Positions 57,108 to 64,000 of a DNA stretch of 64,000 nt are shown one piece after another (position 1 is the first letter of the stretch; every line of letters begins with the position of its first letter). The position numbers and the translations under genes are program-made. The notes below the pieces were generated by a model. It made no database searches. It saw only the letters and a program-made list of their open reading frames with translations, and had not been told where the DNA came from. The stretch lies in NCBI GenBank assembly GCA_041874725.1, contig CP097466.1, positions 4,712,001-4,776,000 on the forward strand. Reading direction: 5' to 3'. Source of the DNA: Duganella sp. BuS-21 (GTDB taxonomy: Bacteria > Pseudomonadota > Gammaproteobacteria > Burkholderiales > Burkholderiaceae_D).

Positions 57108-57995
57108 ATGCGCTACGACCTCACCGACCTCAAACTGTTCGTCCATATCGCGGAAAGCGGCAGCATTACCGCCGGCGCGCAACTGACGCATCTGGCGCTG
57201 CCGTCCGCCAGCGCGCGGGTGCGCGGCATGGAGCAGGCGCTCGACGCGCCGCTGCTGCAACGCGGCCGGCGCGGCGCCGAGCCGACGGAAGCCGGCCGCG
57301 CGCTGTTGCAGCACGCGCGTGGCATCCTGCGCCAGGTGGAGGACATGCATGCCGACCTGGCGCAATTCGCTACCGGCCTGCAGGGCCAGGTGCGGCTGCT
57401 GTGCAATACCTCCGCCATGACCGAGTTTCTGCCGGACGCGCTGGCCGCTTTCTTGAACGCGCATCCGCAGCTCAGCATCGATCTGGAAGAACGCCCCAGC
57501 CGCGATATCGTGCAGGCCGTGGCCGACGGCGCCGCCGACATCGGCATCATCACCGACGCGGTGGACCACGCAGCGCTGCAAACCTTCCCCTTCCGCGACG
57601 ATCCGCTGGTGCTGGTGATGGCGCGCGGCCATCCGCTGGCGCATAGCCTCGGCCACCAGCGCCGCATCGCCTTTGCCGAGGCGCTGGCGCACGACTTCAT
57701 CGGGCTGGCGGGAGACAGCGCCTTGCAGCAGCATGTGGCCGGACAGGCGTCCAGGCTGGGACGTCGCATGCATTGCAAGATCCGGCTGCGCAGTTTCGAA
57801 GCCATCTGCCGCATGGCGGCCGGTGGCGCCGGCCTTGCCATCGTGCCGGCAACGGCGGCGCGCCGCAGCCCGGACCATTTGCGTATCGTGAAATTGAGCG
57901 ATGCCTGGGCTGACCGCAAGCTGCTGGTGTGCATGCGCGACGCCGCTGCGCTACCCGGCTACGCCCGCGCGTTGGCGGACGCCTTGCGCCGCTAG
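57108..57995 (+). CDS. LysR-family transcription regulator
   Basis: This 295-residue regulator has the winged helix (DLTDLKLFVHIAESGSITAG, then ASARVRGMEQALDAPLLQRG) and the effector domain (VRLLCNTSAMTEFLPDALAA). A -10-like TATACT lies at 57071-57076. It is divergent from the TSUP permease. The stop overlaps the convergent DUF342 gene by 4 bp. Confidence 0.93.
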   Translation: MRYDLTDLKLFVHIAESGSITAGAQLTHLALPSASARVRGMEQALDAPLLQRGRRGAEPTEAGRALLQHARGILRQVEDMHADLAQFATGLQGQVRLLCNTSAMTEFLPDALAAFLNAHPQLSIDLEERPSRDIVQAVADGAADIGIITDAVDHAALQTFPFRDDPLVLVMARGHPLAHSLGHQRRIAFAEALAHDFIGLAGDSALQQHVAGQASRLGRRMHCKIRLRSFEAICRMAAGGAGLAIVPATAARRSPDHLRIVKLSDAWADRKLLVCMRDAAALPGYARALADALRR

Positions 57996-59860
57996 TCGTC
58001 GACGCGCGGGGCCCAGTTGATCGGCGCGATATGGCCGCTATGCAGCACCGTCATGCCCGGCACGGCGGTGCGCACCTTGACCTTGATTTCCTTGGCCGGC
58101 CGATCGTACGGCGCCGGCTCGCCGGGCACGAAAGTCATGGTCCGCACCAGCACGTCGCCGGTCAGCAGCTCCACCGCGCAGCGCGAGCCGCGCTGCACGG
58201 CGCTCTTCTGGCGCTGCACCTGGTCCACTTCCGCCTGCGCCTGTTCCTGTTGCACCTGCGCCGCCTTCAAGGCCAGCGACACCTTGGCCACCTGCCGCAG
58301 CAGCGGTCCCACCGCCTCGGCCATCTTCTGGAACAAGGGCTCCTGGTCCGGCGTCAGCGTCACCTCGCGCTTGCGCACGCGGGTGGCCAAGGTCAGGTAG
58401 TTGCGCACCTCGGTCTGGCCGGTGATCGCGTCCATCTCCGCCTTGCGCGCATCGGCATCGCGCGCGGCGTACTGCACGCGAGGCTGCAGCTCGGCGATCT
58501 TCTTGTCGAATTTGGCGGTGTCCGGCACCAGCACGTGCAGCAGCATCTCGTTCTGCTTGCGCGGTCCCGCATGGACGATCTCGATCTTGCGCGCGGCGAT
58601 GGCGCAGCCCTCGGCCACCTTGATCACCACTTCCTCGGCCATGATCTCGCAGTTGCTGGCCTCCCCGATCACCACGCGGGTGCCGGAGATGATGCAGCTT
58701 TCCGCGCGCGCCAGCACAATCTCGCCACGTTTGGTCTGCAGCACGGCGCCGGAAGCGACGCCCTGCACGCGGATCGCGCCGTCGGCGCTGGTGACGCTGC
58801 CGCCCATCAGGTTCTTGCTCAGCACAACGTCGCCGCCGCGCGAGACGATGTTGCCGAACACGTCGCCGTGGATGGTGATACTGCCGCCCTCCACCACGCG
58901 CTGCTCCTGCACGTCGCCGAATTCCTCGTACTCGCCGGTCAGCTGCAGGTTGCCGGTGGTGCGCGCGCTGACGCCCTCGCGGCTGATGATCTTGGGGCCG
59001 ACCGACAGCCGCTTGCTGCCCGGGTCGACGCTGAGGAAGCCTTCCACCGCCGACACCAGGAACTCGCCGCCGCGCAGGTTCTCGATCACCGTGCCTTCGC
59101 CGGCCACGCTCACCAGTTCGATATCGCGCGGCACCGGCGGCTCCAGCACCAGGCCGGAAAGTTCATAGCCGCGCACACCGGCCGTGCGCGGCACCTTGCG
59201 CAGCAGCTTGACGTGCGGTTTCACCTGCGGGAAACGGTTCTGGAAGGTTTGCCAATCGATCTTGCCGTCGGCCTTTTCCTTCGGCGCGTCGCTGCGGTGG
59301 ATGTCCTGCGAGACTTCGACGATGGCGGCGTCCTTGCCCGGCATCGCATTCAGGCGCCGCGCCACAATGATGCGCGCCAGCCGTCCGCTGGCGATGGCGT
59401 CGCGCACCGCCGGCGCATCGACGCCGAAGCGGATGCCCTTGACCCACATGTCGGAAACGAATTCGTCGAAGTTCAGGCGCGCCTGCTGCGGCGGCATGTC
59501 CGGTACGTCAAAGAACACCGGCTCGAAGTAGTACTCGGCCTCGCCGTTGATGATCTTGACGGTCTTGTACAGGGCGCGGCGGGCGGCGTGAAACGGTTCG
59601 ATGCTGTCGGCGAAACGCAGCAGCGGCTTGTCGCGCAGGCGCTCCGGCAGCTCGGGGCCGACGTTGTAAAGCATTCTGCCGAAAACCGCATAATCGAGGC
59701 CGGCGAAATAGGCGCTGCTGAGGAACACCTGGCTGACCGCCGCCAGGCACGCCACAGCGCTGGCATCGGCGCAAAAATAGACGCCGTCCGTCCGCTTGAC
59801 GATCGCTGCAGGCAGATCGCCTTCCGCAGTTTGTTCCAGCGCCGTCGCGTCGTCTGACAC
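57992..59860 (-). CDS. DUF342/FapA-family protein, downstream copy
   Basis: This 622-residue protein has the DUF342 core of about 180 residues made of parallel beta-solenoid repeats (TTGNLQLTGEYEEFGDVQEQ, SITIHGDVFGNIVSRGGDVV, CIISGTRVVIGEASNCEIMA), then a coiled coil (about 465-575) and a small C-terminal domain. FapA/DUF342 proteins are linked to flagella or polar localisation in other Gram-negative bacteria. The GTG at 59860 aligns with the neighbouring paralogue; the frame extends 19 codons upstream. It is the second of a tandem pair. Confidence 0.85.
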   Translation of the reverse strand: MSDDATALEQTAEGDLPAAIVKRTDGVYFCADASAVACLAAVSQVFLSSAYFAGLDYAVFGRMLYNVGPELPERLRDKPLLRFADSIEPFHAARRALYKTVKIINGEAEYYFEPVFFDVPDMPPQQARLNFDEFVSDMWVKGIRFGVDAPAVRDAIASGRLARIIVARRLNAMPGKDAAIVEVSQDIHRSDAPKEKADGKIDWQTFQNRFPQVKPHVKLLRKVPRTAGVRGYELSGLVLEPPVPRDIELVSVAGEGTVIENLRGGEFLVSAVEGFLSVDPGSKRLSVGPKIISREGVSARTTGNLQLTGEYEEFGDVQEQRVVEGGSITIHGDVFGNIVSRGGDVVLSKNLMGGSVTSADGAIRVQGVASGAVLQTKRGEIVLARAESCIISGTRVVIGEASNCEIMAEEVVIKVAEGCAIAARKIEIVHAGPRKQNEMLLHVLVPDTAKFDKKIAELQPRVQYAARDADARKAEMDAITGQTEVRNYLTLATRVRKREVTLTPDQEPLFQKMAEAVGPLLRQVAKVSLALKAAQVQQEQAQAEVDQVQRQKSAVQRGSRCAVELLTGDVLVRTMTFVPGEPAPYDRPAKEIKVKVRTAVPGMTVLHSGHIAPINWAPRVDD

Positions 59861-59970
59861 AGTGAATCCCCAGGAAGATGTACGTCGGGCCGGCCCGCCA
59901 CGGCGGAGGCCCTTCACTTTTTGATGTTAGCCCAAGATTAGCATGTTACGCCGGGCTTGCGCCACCCGCT

Positions 59971-61851
59971 TCAAGGCGGCGCGGTCCGCAGGCGCGGATT
60001 CAAATGCCAGTCCAGCGAACCGGCGCTGTCGGCGAACAACAGCTCGCCGCCGTTCGGCGTGCCGCGCAGGCGCGCCTTCAGATCCTTGGGCGGCAGCTGG
60101 CGCAACGCGGCGGTATCGGCTGCGGCGAACGGCATGGTGCGCACCATGGTTTCGCCGCTGACCATGTGCAGGCCGCAGCGCGCAATGCCGGACGCCTCCA
60201 CCTTCTGCTCGATCACGCGCGCCAGCCGGTCCTCCAGCAGCTTGTGCTGCGTCTGGCCCACCTGCAGGTCCTGCTGCAGCTTCTGCAAAGTCTTCACTTC
60301 CTCCGCCACCGCGCTGGCGATCTTGCGCAGGAACTGGCCCTGCTCCGGCGTCAGCACCAGTTCCTGCGTGCGCAGCTTGGCGGCCAGCGCCAAGTAGCGC
60401 CGCACGTCCGGCAATGCCGACAGGCGGTCGATCTCCTCCTGGCTGGCCTGGTTGGCCTGCGCAAAGGCGGCCACGCGCAGATCCAGCTCGGCGATCTCCT
60501 GGTCGAACTGGGTCACGTCCTTCACCAGCACGTAGATCATCATCTCGGTGCGGCGGCGCGGGCCGGCGTTTTCCATCTCCACGTTGCGGCCGGCCACGGC
60601 GCAGCCCTCTGCCACTTCGATCAGCAGTTCGTCGGCGATGATCTCGCAGTTGGAAGCCTCGCCCACCTTGACCCGGCTGCCCGAGATGACACAGTTCTCG
60701 GCACGGCCGATGGTGACGGCGCCGTTGGCCGCATAGATCATCGCATTGGAGGCGACGCCGGCGATGTCGATATTCCCCGCCGCGTTGTGCACGCTGCCGC
60801 TTACCAGGTTTTTGTCCAGCACCACGGCGCCGCCGCGCGAGTGGATATTGCCGTAAACGTTGCCGTGCACCGTGATGTCGCCGCCGGTGACGTCGCGCTG
60901 TTCCTGCACGTCGCCGTATTCTTCATAGGCGCCGGCCAGCTGCAGGTTGCCGGTGGTGCGGCCGCTGACGCCGTCCAGGCTGACGATTTTATCGTTGATG
61001 GAAATGCGGTTGGACTTGGCGTCCACGCTCAGAAAACCCTCGCGCGTGGAGACCAGGTACTCGCCGTCCTCGAAGGTCCTGGCATCGGTGCCGTCGCCGG
61101 CCAGGAAGCGCAGCGTCAGATCCTTGGGCGGCTCGGGATCGGTCTTGCGGCCGGCCAGGTCGAAGCCCGGCAGGCCGGGCACCGGCGGCAGCTTTTTCAG
61201 CAGCCGCATCTCGGCCTTGATCTGCGGGAAGCGGTTCTGGAAGCTTTGCAGATCGATGCGGCCGTCGGCGCGCGCCTTGGGCGCATCGCTGCGATGCAGG
61301 TCGGACGACACTTCGACCACGGTGGCGTCCTGGCCCGGCTCGGGCTCGAGGTCGGTGGCGAAGGTGATGCGGTCAGGCTTGGTCGACACCATGGCCGCTT
61401 TCACGGCCGCCACGTCGATGCCGAAGCGGATGCCCTTGTTCCACATGTCGGCGATGAATTCGTCGATGTCGAGCTGCACCGGGCGTTCGGGAATCACGGT
61501 ACCGTCGGGCAGCGTCATCTCTTCCTGGTACAGCTGCTGGAAGTAGTATTCGGCATAGGACACGCTCATCTTGGGCGCCTTGTACAGCGCCAGGCGGTTA
61601 GCGTCGAACACGCGCACCGCATCGGCCAGGCGCAGCGCCTGCACGTCGCCGACCTCCGGCCCCACATCGTACAAGGCCTTCAGCAGCGCCGGATAATCGA
61701 GGCCGACGAAGTACCAGCCCGCCTGAAACACGTGCGTGAGCGCCGCCAGCAGCGCTGGCTTGCTCATGCCCAGATCGATGTAAATCCCGTCGGCGCGACT
61801 ATCCACGCCTATCGGCAAGCTCGGAACCGGAGCAGCAACTTCTTGAACCAC
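59971..61851 (-). CDS. DUF342/FapA-family protein, upstream copy
   Basis: This 626-residue paralogue of the next gene has the same order: N-terminal region (GWYFVGLDYPALLKALYDVG), beta-solenoid DUF342 core (NLQLAGAYEEYGDVQEQRDV), coiled coil and C-terminal domain. The GTG at 61851 is preceded by GGAGGA at a 5-base spacing and is preferred over the upstream GTG/ATG. The two proteins align along their length but differ widely, so the duplication is old. The upstream region has an inverted repeat and an FNR-type box. Confidence 0.87.
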   Translation of the reverse strand: MVQEVAAPVPSLPIGVDSRADGIYIDLGMSKPALLAALTHVFQAGWYFVGLDYPALLKALYDVGPEVGDVQALRLADAVRVFDANRLALYKAPKMSVSYAEYYFQQLYQEEMTLPDGTVIPERPVQLDIDEFIADMWNKGIRFGIDVAAVKAAMVSTKPDRITFATDLEPEPGQDATVVEVSSDLHRSDAPKARADGRIDLQSFQNRFPQIKAEMRLLKKLPPVPGLPGFDLAGRKTDPEPPKDLTLRFLAGDGTDARTFEDGEYLVSTREGFLSVDAKSNRISINDKIVSLDGVSGRTTGNLQLAGAYEEYGDVQEQRDVTGGDITVHGNVYGNIHSRGGAVVLDKNLVSGSVHNAAGNIDIAGVASNAMIYAANGAVTIGRAENCVISGSRVKVGEASNCEIIADELLIEVAEGCAVAGRNVEMENAGPRRRTEMMIYVLVKDVTQFDQEIAELDLRVAAFAQANQASQEEIDRLSALPDVRRYLALAAKLRTQELVLTPEQGQFLRKIASAVAEEVKTLQKLQQDLQVGQTQHKLLEDRLARVIEQKVEASGIARCGLHMVSGETMVRTMPFAAADTAALRQLPPKDLKARLRGTPNGGELLFADSAGSLDWHLNPRLRTAPP

Positions 61852-61889
61852 GGTCTTCCTCCAAACGGCACGCATGGGCCGAAAGGCGT

Positions 61890-61917
61890 TGCGTGTAATT
61901 AATTTATATTACACGCA
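61890..61917. promoter_or_regulatory. Inverted repeat upstream of DUF342 pair
   Basis: TGCGTGTAAT and ATTACACGCA form a perfect 10-base inverted repeat around TAATTTAT, about 39 bp before the GTG at 61851. The AT-rich centre includes promoter-like sequence. It could be an operator or a leader hairpin. Confidence 0.5.
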
Positions 61918-61971
61918 CACTAACGGAAGGAAAGGAATTTTGGCGGCGAAAACGGCACAACTGTGAATTTA

Positions 61972-61985
61972 TTGATACACATCAA
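61972..61985. promoter_or_regulatory. Perfect FNR/ANR-type box
   Basis: TTGATACACATCAA matches the FNR consensus TTGAT-N4-ATCAA at all ten positions. It lies 121 bp upstream of the DUF342 gene and downstream of the small exported-protein gene. This links the DUF342 pair to oxygen sensing if a nearby promoter is used; I could not find a clear -10 at the ideal distance. Confidence 0.55.
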
Positions 61986-62058
61986 TACAATAAAAATAAC
62001 AATTGTGCGATTTTGACAGTTTTAATTGTCTACTAACCAAGCAAAGGTCAGCGCAAGG

Positions 62059-62448
62059 TCAGCGCCGTGGGGGATTGGCGTACAAATCCTGGCTGACTTC
62101 GTTGATCTGGCGGCGCAGGTCGCGGCGCTCGTCGGGGGTCATGCGGCCGACGCGGCGATTCATCTCGGCGTTGCGGGTCGCTTCCTGCATGGCGCGGCGC
62201 TGCTCTTCGGCGCGCGCCTCGTAGCTGCGCGGATCGAGCTGGCGGCCGTCGGCCGGACGTTGCTGGTCACGCTGGTCACGCTGGCCCTGCTGCTGCTGCT
62301 GCTCGCGCCGCTGCGGGCCGTCGCCGCCGTCGGCATGCGCCACGGCGCCGGCCAACAGGCCGCAACACACCAACGCGGAGGCCACGGAAGACCGAACGCA
62401 AAAAGATGCGCTTGCTGCCGCGAATATTTTTTTGTGATCGATGAACAT
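62059..62448 (-). CDS. Small exported Gln/Arg-rich protein
   Basis: This 129-residue protein has a signal peptide (ending AVAHA, about residue 39) and a Gln-, Arg- and Asp-rich mature region, with low-complexity QQQQQGQRDQRDQQR near 50 and a conserved-looking end GRMTPDERRDLRRQINEVSQ. The repeat CAGCGTGACCAGCGTGACC encodes part of the stretch. The function is unknown; it may be a periplasmic stress-type protein. It is divergent from ompR. Confidence 0.7.
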   Translation of the reverse strand: MFIDHKKIFAAASASFCVRSSVASALVCCGLLAGAVAHADGGDGPQRREQQQQQGQRDQRDQQRPADGRQLDPRSYEARAEEQRRAMQEATRNAEMNRRVGRMTPDERRDLRRQINEVSQDLYANPPRR

Positions 62449-62545
62449 GGCGTTCCTAAAGAGCTGAATCTATGCCCGCAGTGTATGATGCTTTGACCGA
62501 GGGGGTAAGGCGAATTGGGTAAAGTTTGTAATAATTTGTAATGGG

Positions 62546-62573
62546 TCGTCCTGCGCGCGTTTTCGCAGGACGA
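62546..62573 (+). other. Hairpin in ompR upstream region
   Basis: TCGTCCTGCG and CGCAGGACGA pair perfectly around CGCGTTTT, about 50-75 bp before the ompR ATG. No U-run follows. It could be a leader structure or an operator. Confidence 0.45.
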
Positions 62574-62594
62574 ATATGACGTTACCATAGCAAC

Positions 62595-62624
62595 ATGAAT
62601 AAGACAAATCCGGCCATCAAATGA
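62595..62624 (+). CDS. Candidate 9-codon leader frame coupled to ompR
   Basis: ATG at 62595 opens MNKTNPAIK and stops at TGA 62622-62624, overlapping the ompR start as ATGA. There is no strong ribosome site before it. It could be a coupling frame for ompR; there is no conservation evidence here. Confidence 0.25.
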   Translation: MNKTNPAIK

Positions 62625-63388
62625 CTAGCACAACGACTGAATCCAACAACACCGCCGCCAATTCCAACGGGCACGCGGCCAAGATCATGGTGGTCGACGA
62701 CGATGTGCGCCTGCGCGACCTGCTGCGCCGCTACCTCACCGAACAAGGCTTCAACGTCTTCACCGCCGAAAGCGCGACCGCCATGAACAAGCTGTGGCTG
62801 CGCGAACGCTACGACCTGCTGGTGCTGGACCTGATGCTGCCCGGCGAAGACGGCCTGTCGATCTGCCGCCGCCTGCGCGGCGCCGGCGACCAGACGCCGA
62901 TCATCATGCTGACCGCCAAAGGCGAGGACGTCGACCGCATCGTCGGCCTGGAAATGGGCGCCGACGACTACCTGCCCAAGCCTTTCAACCCGCGCGAGCT
63001 GGTGGCCCGCATCGGCGCCGTGCTGCGCCGCCGCGGCCCGGACGAAATCCCCGGCGCACCGTCGGAAACCCCGCAGACCTTCGAGTTCGGCCAGTTCGTG
63101 CTGGACCTGGGCACCCGCACGCTGAAGAAAAACGGCGAAACGGTGCCGCTGACCACCGGCGAATTCTCGGTGCTGAAGGTGTTCGCGCGCCATGCGCGCC
63201 AGCCGCTGTCGCGCGAAAAGCTGATGGAACTGGCGCGCGGCCGCGAGTACGAAGTGTTCGACCGCAGCCTGGACGTGCAGATTTCGCGCCTGCGCAAGCT
63301 GATCGAGCCTGATCCATCGAGCCCGCTGTACATCCAGACGGTGTGGGGCCTGGGCTATGTGTTCATCCCGGAGGGCCAACCGCGCTAA
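62621..63388 (+). CDS. ompR: OmpR-family response regulator
   Basis: This 255-residue regulator has a receiver (D26/D27, phospho-site D70 in LLVLDLMLPGEDG, K120 in YLPKPFNP) and a winged-helix DNA-binding domain ending SLDVQISRLRKLIEPDPSSP and VWGLGYVFIP. Sequence and linkage match OmpR, which controls porins and osmotic responses. An 18-residue N-terminal extension rich in Thr, Asn and Ser precedes the receiver. The kinase gene follows after 15 bp. Confidence 0.95.
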   Translation: MTSTTTESNNTAANSNGHAAKIMVVDDDVRLRDLLRRYLTEQGFNVFTAESATAMNKLWLRERYDLLVLDLMLPGEDGLSICRRLRGAGDQTPIIMLTAKGEDVDRIVGLEMGADDYLPKPFNPRELVARIGAVLRRRGPDEIPGAPSETPQTFEFGQFVLDLGTRTLKKNGETVPLTTGEFSVLKVFARHARQPLSREKLMELARGREYEVFDRSLDVQISRLRKLIEPDPSSPLYIQTVWGLGYVFIPEGQPR

Positions 63389-63403
63389 GGTGCGGGTGCG
63401 TAC

Positions 63404-64000
63404 ATGAAGTCGTTGTTCTCCCTCCGCCTGGCCAGCCTGAAAAGCGGCTTATTCTGGCGCACCTTCTTCCTGCTGGGCGCCCTGACCACCACCAGCATGA
63501 CCGCGTGGGTCGGCATGATCAGCGCGGTGCAGCACGAGCCGCAAGTGCAGCAGATCTCCTCGCAGGTGATCTCGGTGGTCACCATCACGCATGCCGCCCT
63601 CACTCACTCGGCGCCGGAACTGCGGCGCGAGCTGCTGTTCGAGCTGGTGTCCAACGAGGGCATCCGCGTGTTCCCGCTGGAAGAGGACGATAAGGTCGAA
63701 CCGCCGGCCAGCAATGCCCTGATGCCCGACATCGAACAGCTGGTCAAGGCCAAGCTGGGCGCCGACACGCGCTTCTCGTCCAAAGTCAATGGCGTGTCCG
63801 GCTTCTGGGTCAGTTTCAAGATCGACGACGACGCCTACTGGCTGATGCTGGAGCGCGAACGCATACGCGGCCTGACCGGCATCCAGTGGCTGGGCTGGGC
63901 CAGCGTGGTGTCGGTGGTGTCGCTGGTGGGTGCGGCCTTCATCTCCAGCCTGATCAACCTGCCGCTGCGCCGGCTGACACAGGCCACGCGCGACTTCGCA
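63404..64000 (+). CDS. envZ: EnvZ-type sensor histidine kinase, N-terminal part
   Basis: The first 199 codons of a membrane kinase are present; the catalytic part is beyond the window. It has TM1 at about 17-40, a periplasmic domain of about 120 residues and TM2 at about 165-187, followed by the HAMP start (NLPLRRLTQATRDFA). Adjacency to ompR supports the EnvZ assignment. The phospho-acceptor and ATPase domains cannot be checked. Confidence 0.9.
   Translation, partial: MKSLFSLRLASLKSGLFWRTFFLLGALTTTSMTAWVGMISAVQHEPQVQQISSQVISVVTITHAALTHSAPELRRELLFELVSNEGIRVFPLEEDDKVEPPASNALMPDIEQLVKAKLGADTRFSSKVNGVSGFWVSFKIDDDAYWLMLERERIRGLTGIQWLGWASVVSVVSLVGAAFISSLINLPLRRLTQATRDFA

Overview
The window is GC-rich chromosomal DNA from a motile betaproteobacterium. 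Gene content fits Oxalobacteraceae (Duganella/Massilia/Janthinobacterium-like): flhDC beside mot/che genes, a dapC-dapD-pilU-arsC-like-dapE-prmB block, PEP-CTERM proteins, and REP-type repeats encoding the familiar PRKRES/PACAGA peptides. The genus is an inference. I see no rRNA, tRNA, CRISPR array, prophage or insertion sequence; nearly everything is protein coding.

Layout. (1) 1-8212, minus strand: flhD-flhC, a membrane-anchored methyltransferase, an intrinsic terminator, then motA-motB-cheZ-like-cheY-cheA-cheW-MCP (MCP cut by the window edge). The flhDC upstream region (8213-8815) holds two palindromes and a duplicated element with A/T tracts. (2) 8816-10962: kynU-kynA for tryptophan/kynurenine breakdown. 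(3) 11119-20308: a CHRD/PEP-CTERM protein, a CocE-type hydrolase, htpG with a canonical heat-shock promoter, a MocR regulator divergent from an EamA transporter whose first codons are repeat-derived, and a ridA-aminotransferase pair separated by four 13-bp repeats. (4) 20673-30458: a diguanylate cyclase; an operon of AGPS-like FAD oxidase, GlpD-like dehydrogenase and FGGY kinase under a divergent AraC regulator; a P450-SRPBCC pair divergent from a VOC protein. (5) 30465-45890: M16 peptidase with a 66-residue partner, a DHA2 MFS pump divergent from a LysR regulator, an MlaE/MlaD/lipoprotein set without an ATPase gene, an exported nucleoside hydrolase, YciH, a cysteine hydrolase divergent from a GlxA-type AraC regulator, an RhlE-like helicase, an M19 dipeptidase and a DUF4153 membrane protein. 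(6) 45977-55326: the lysine/diaminopimelate block (dapC, dapD, dapE) interleaved with pilU, an ArsC/Spx-like gene, prmB and an ABC-F ATPase, interrupted by a PEP-CTERM gene and a decayed Ivy-like gene. (7) 55328-64000: a second cheW, arfB, a TSUP permease with a LysR gene, two tandem DUF342/FapA paralogues downstream of a perfect FNR-type box, a small exported protein, and ompR-envZ (envZ cut by the edge).

The clearest shared theme is motility and signalling: flhDC, stators, a chemotaxis core, a second CheW, PilU, a cyclic-di-GMP synthase and DUF342/FapA proteins. Two repeat families are scattered through the window: five REP pairs, and palindromes with core GGGTCNGACCC. Each has contributed codons to the end of one transporter gene. 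Many convergent genes meet within 0-10 bp or overlap.
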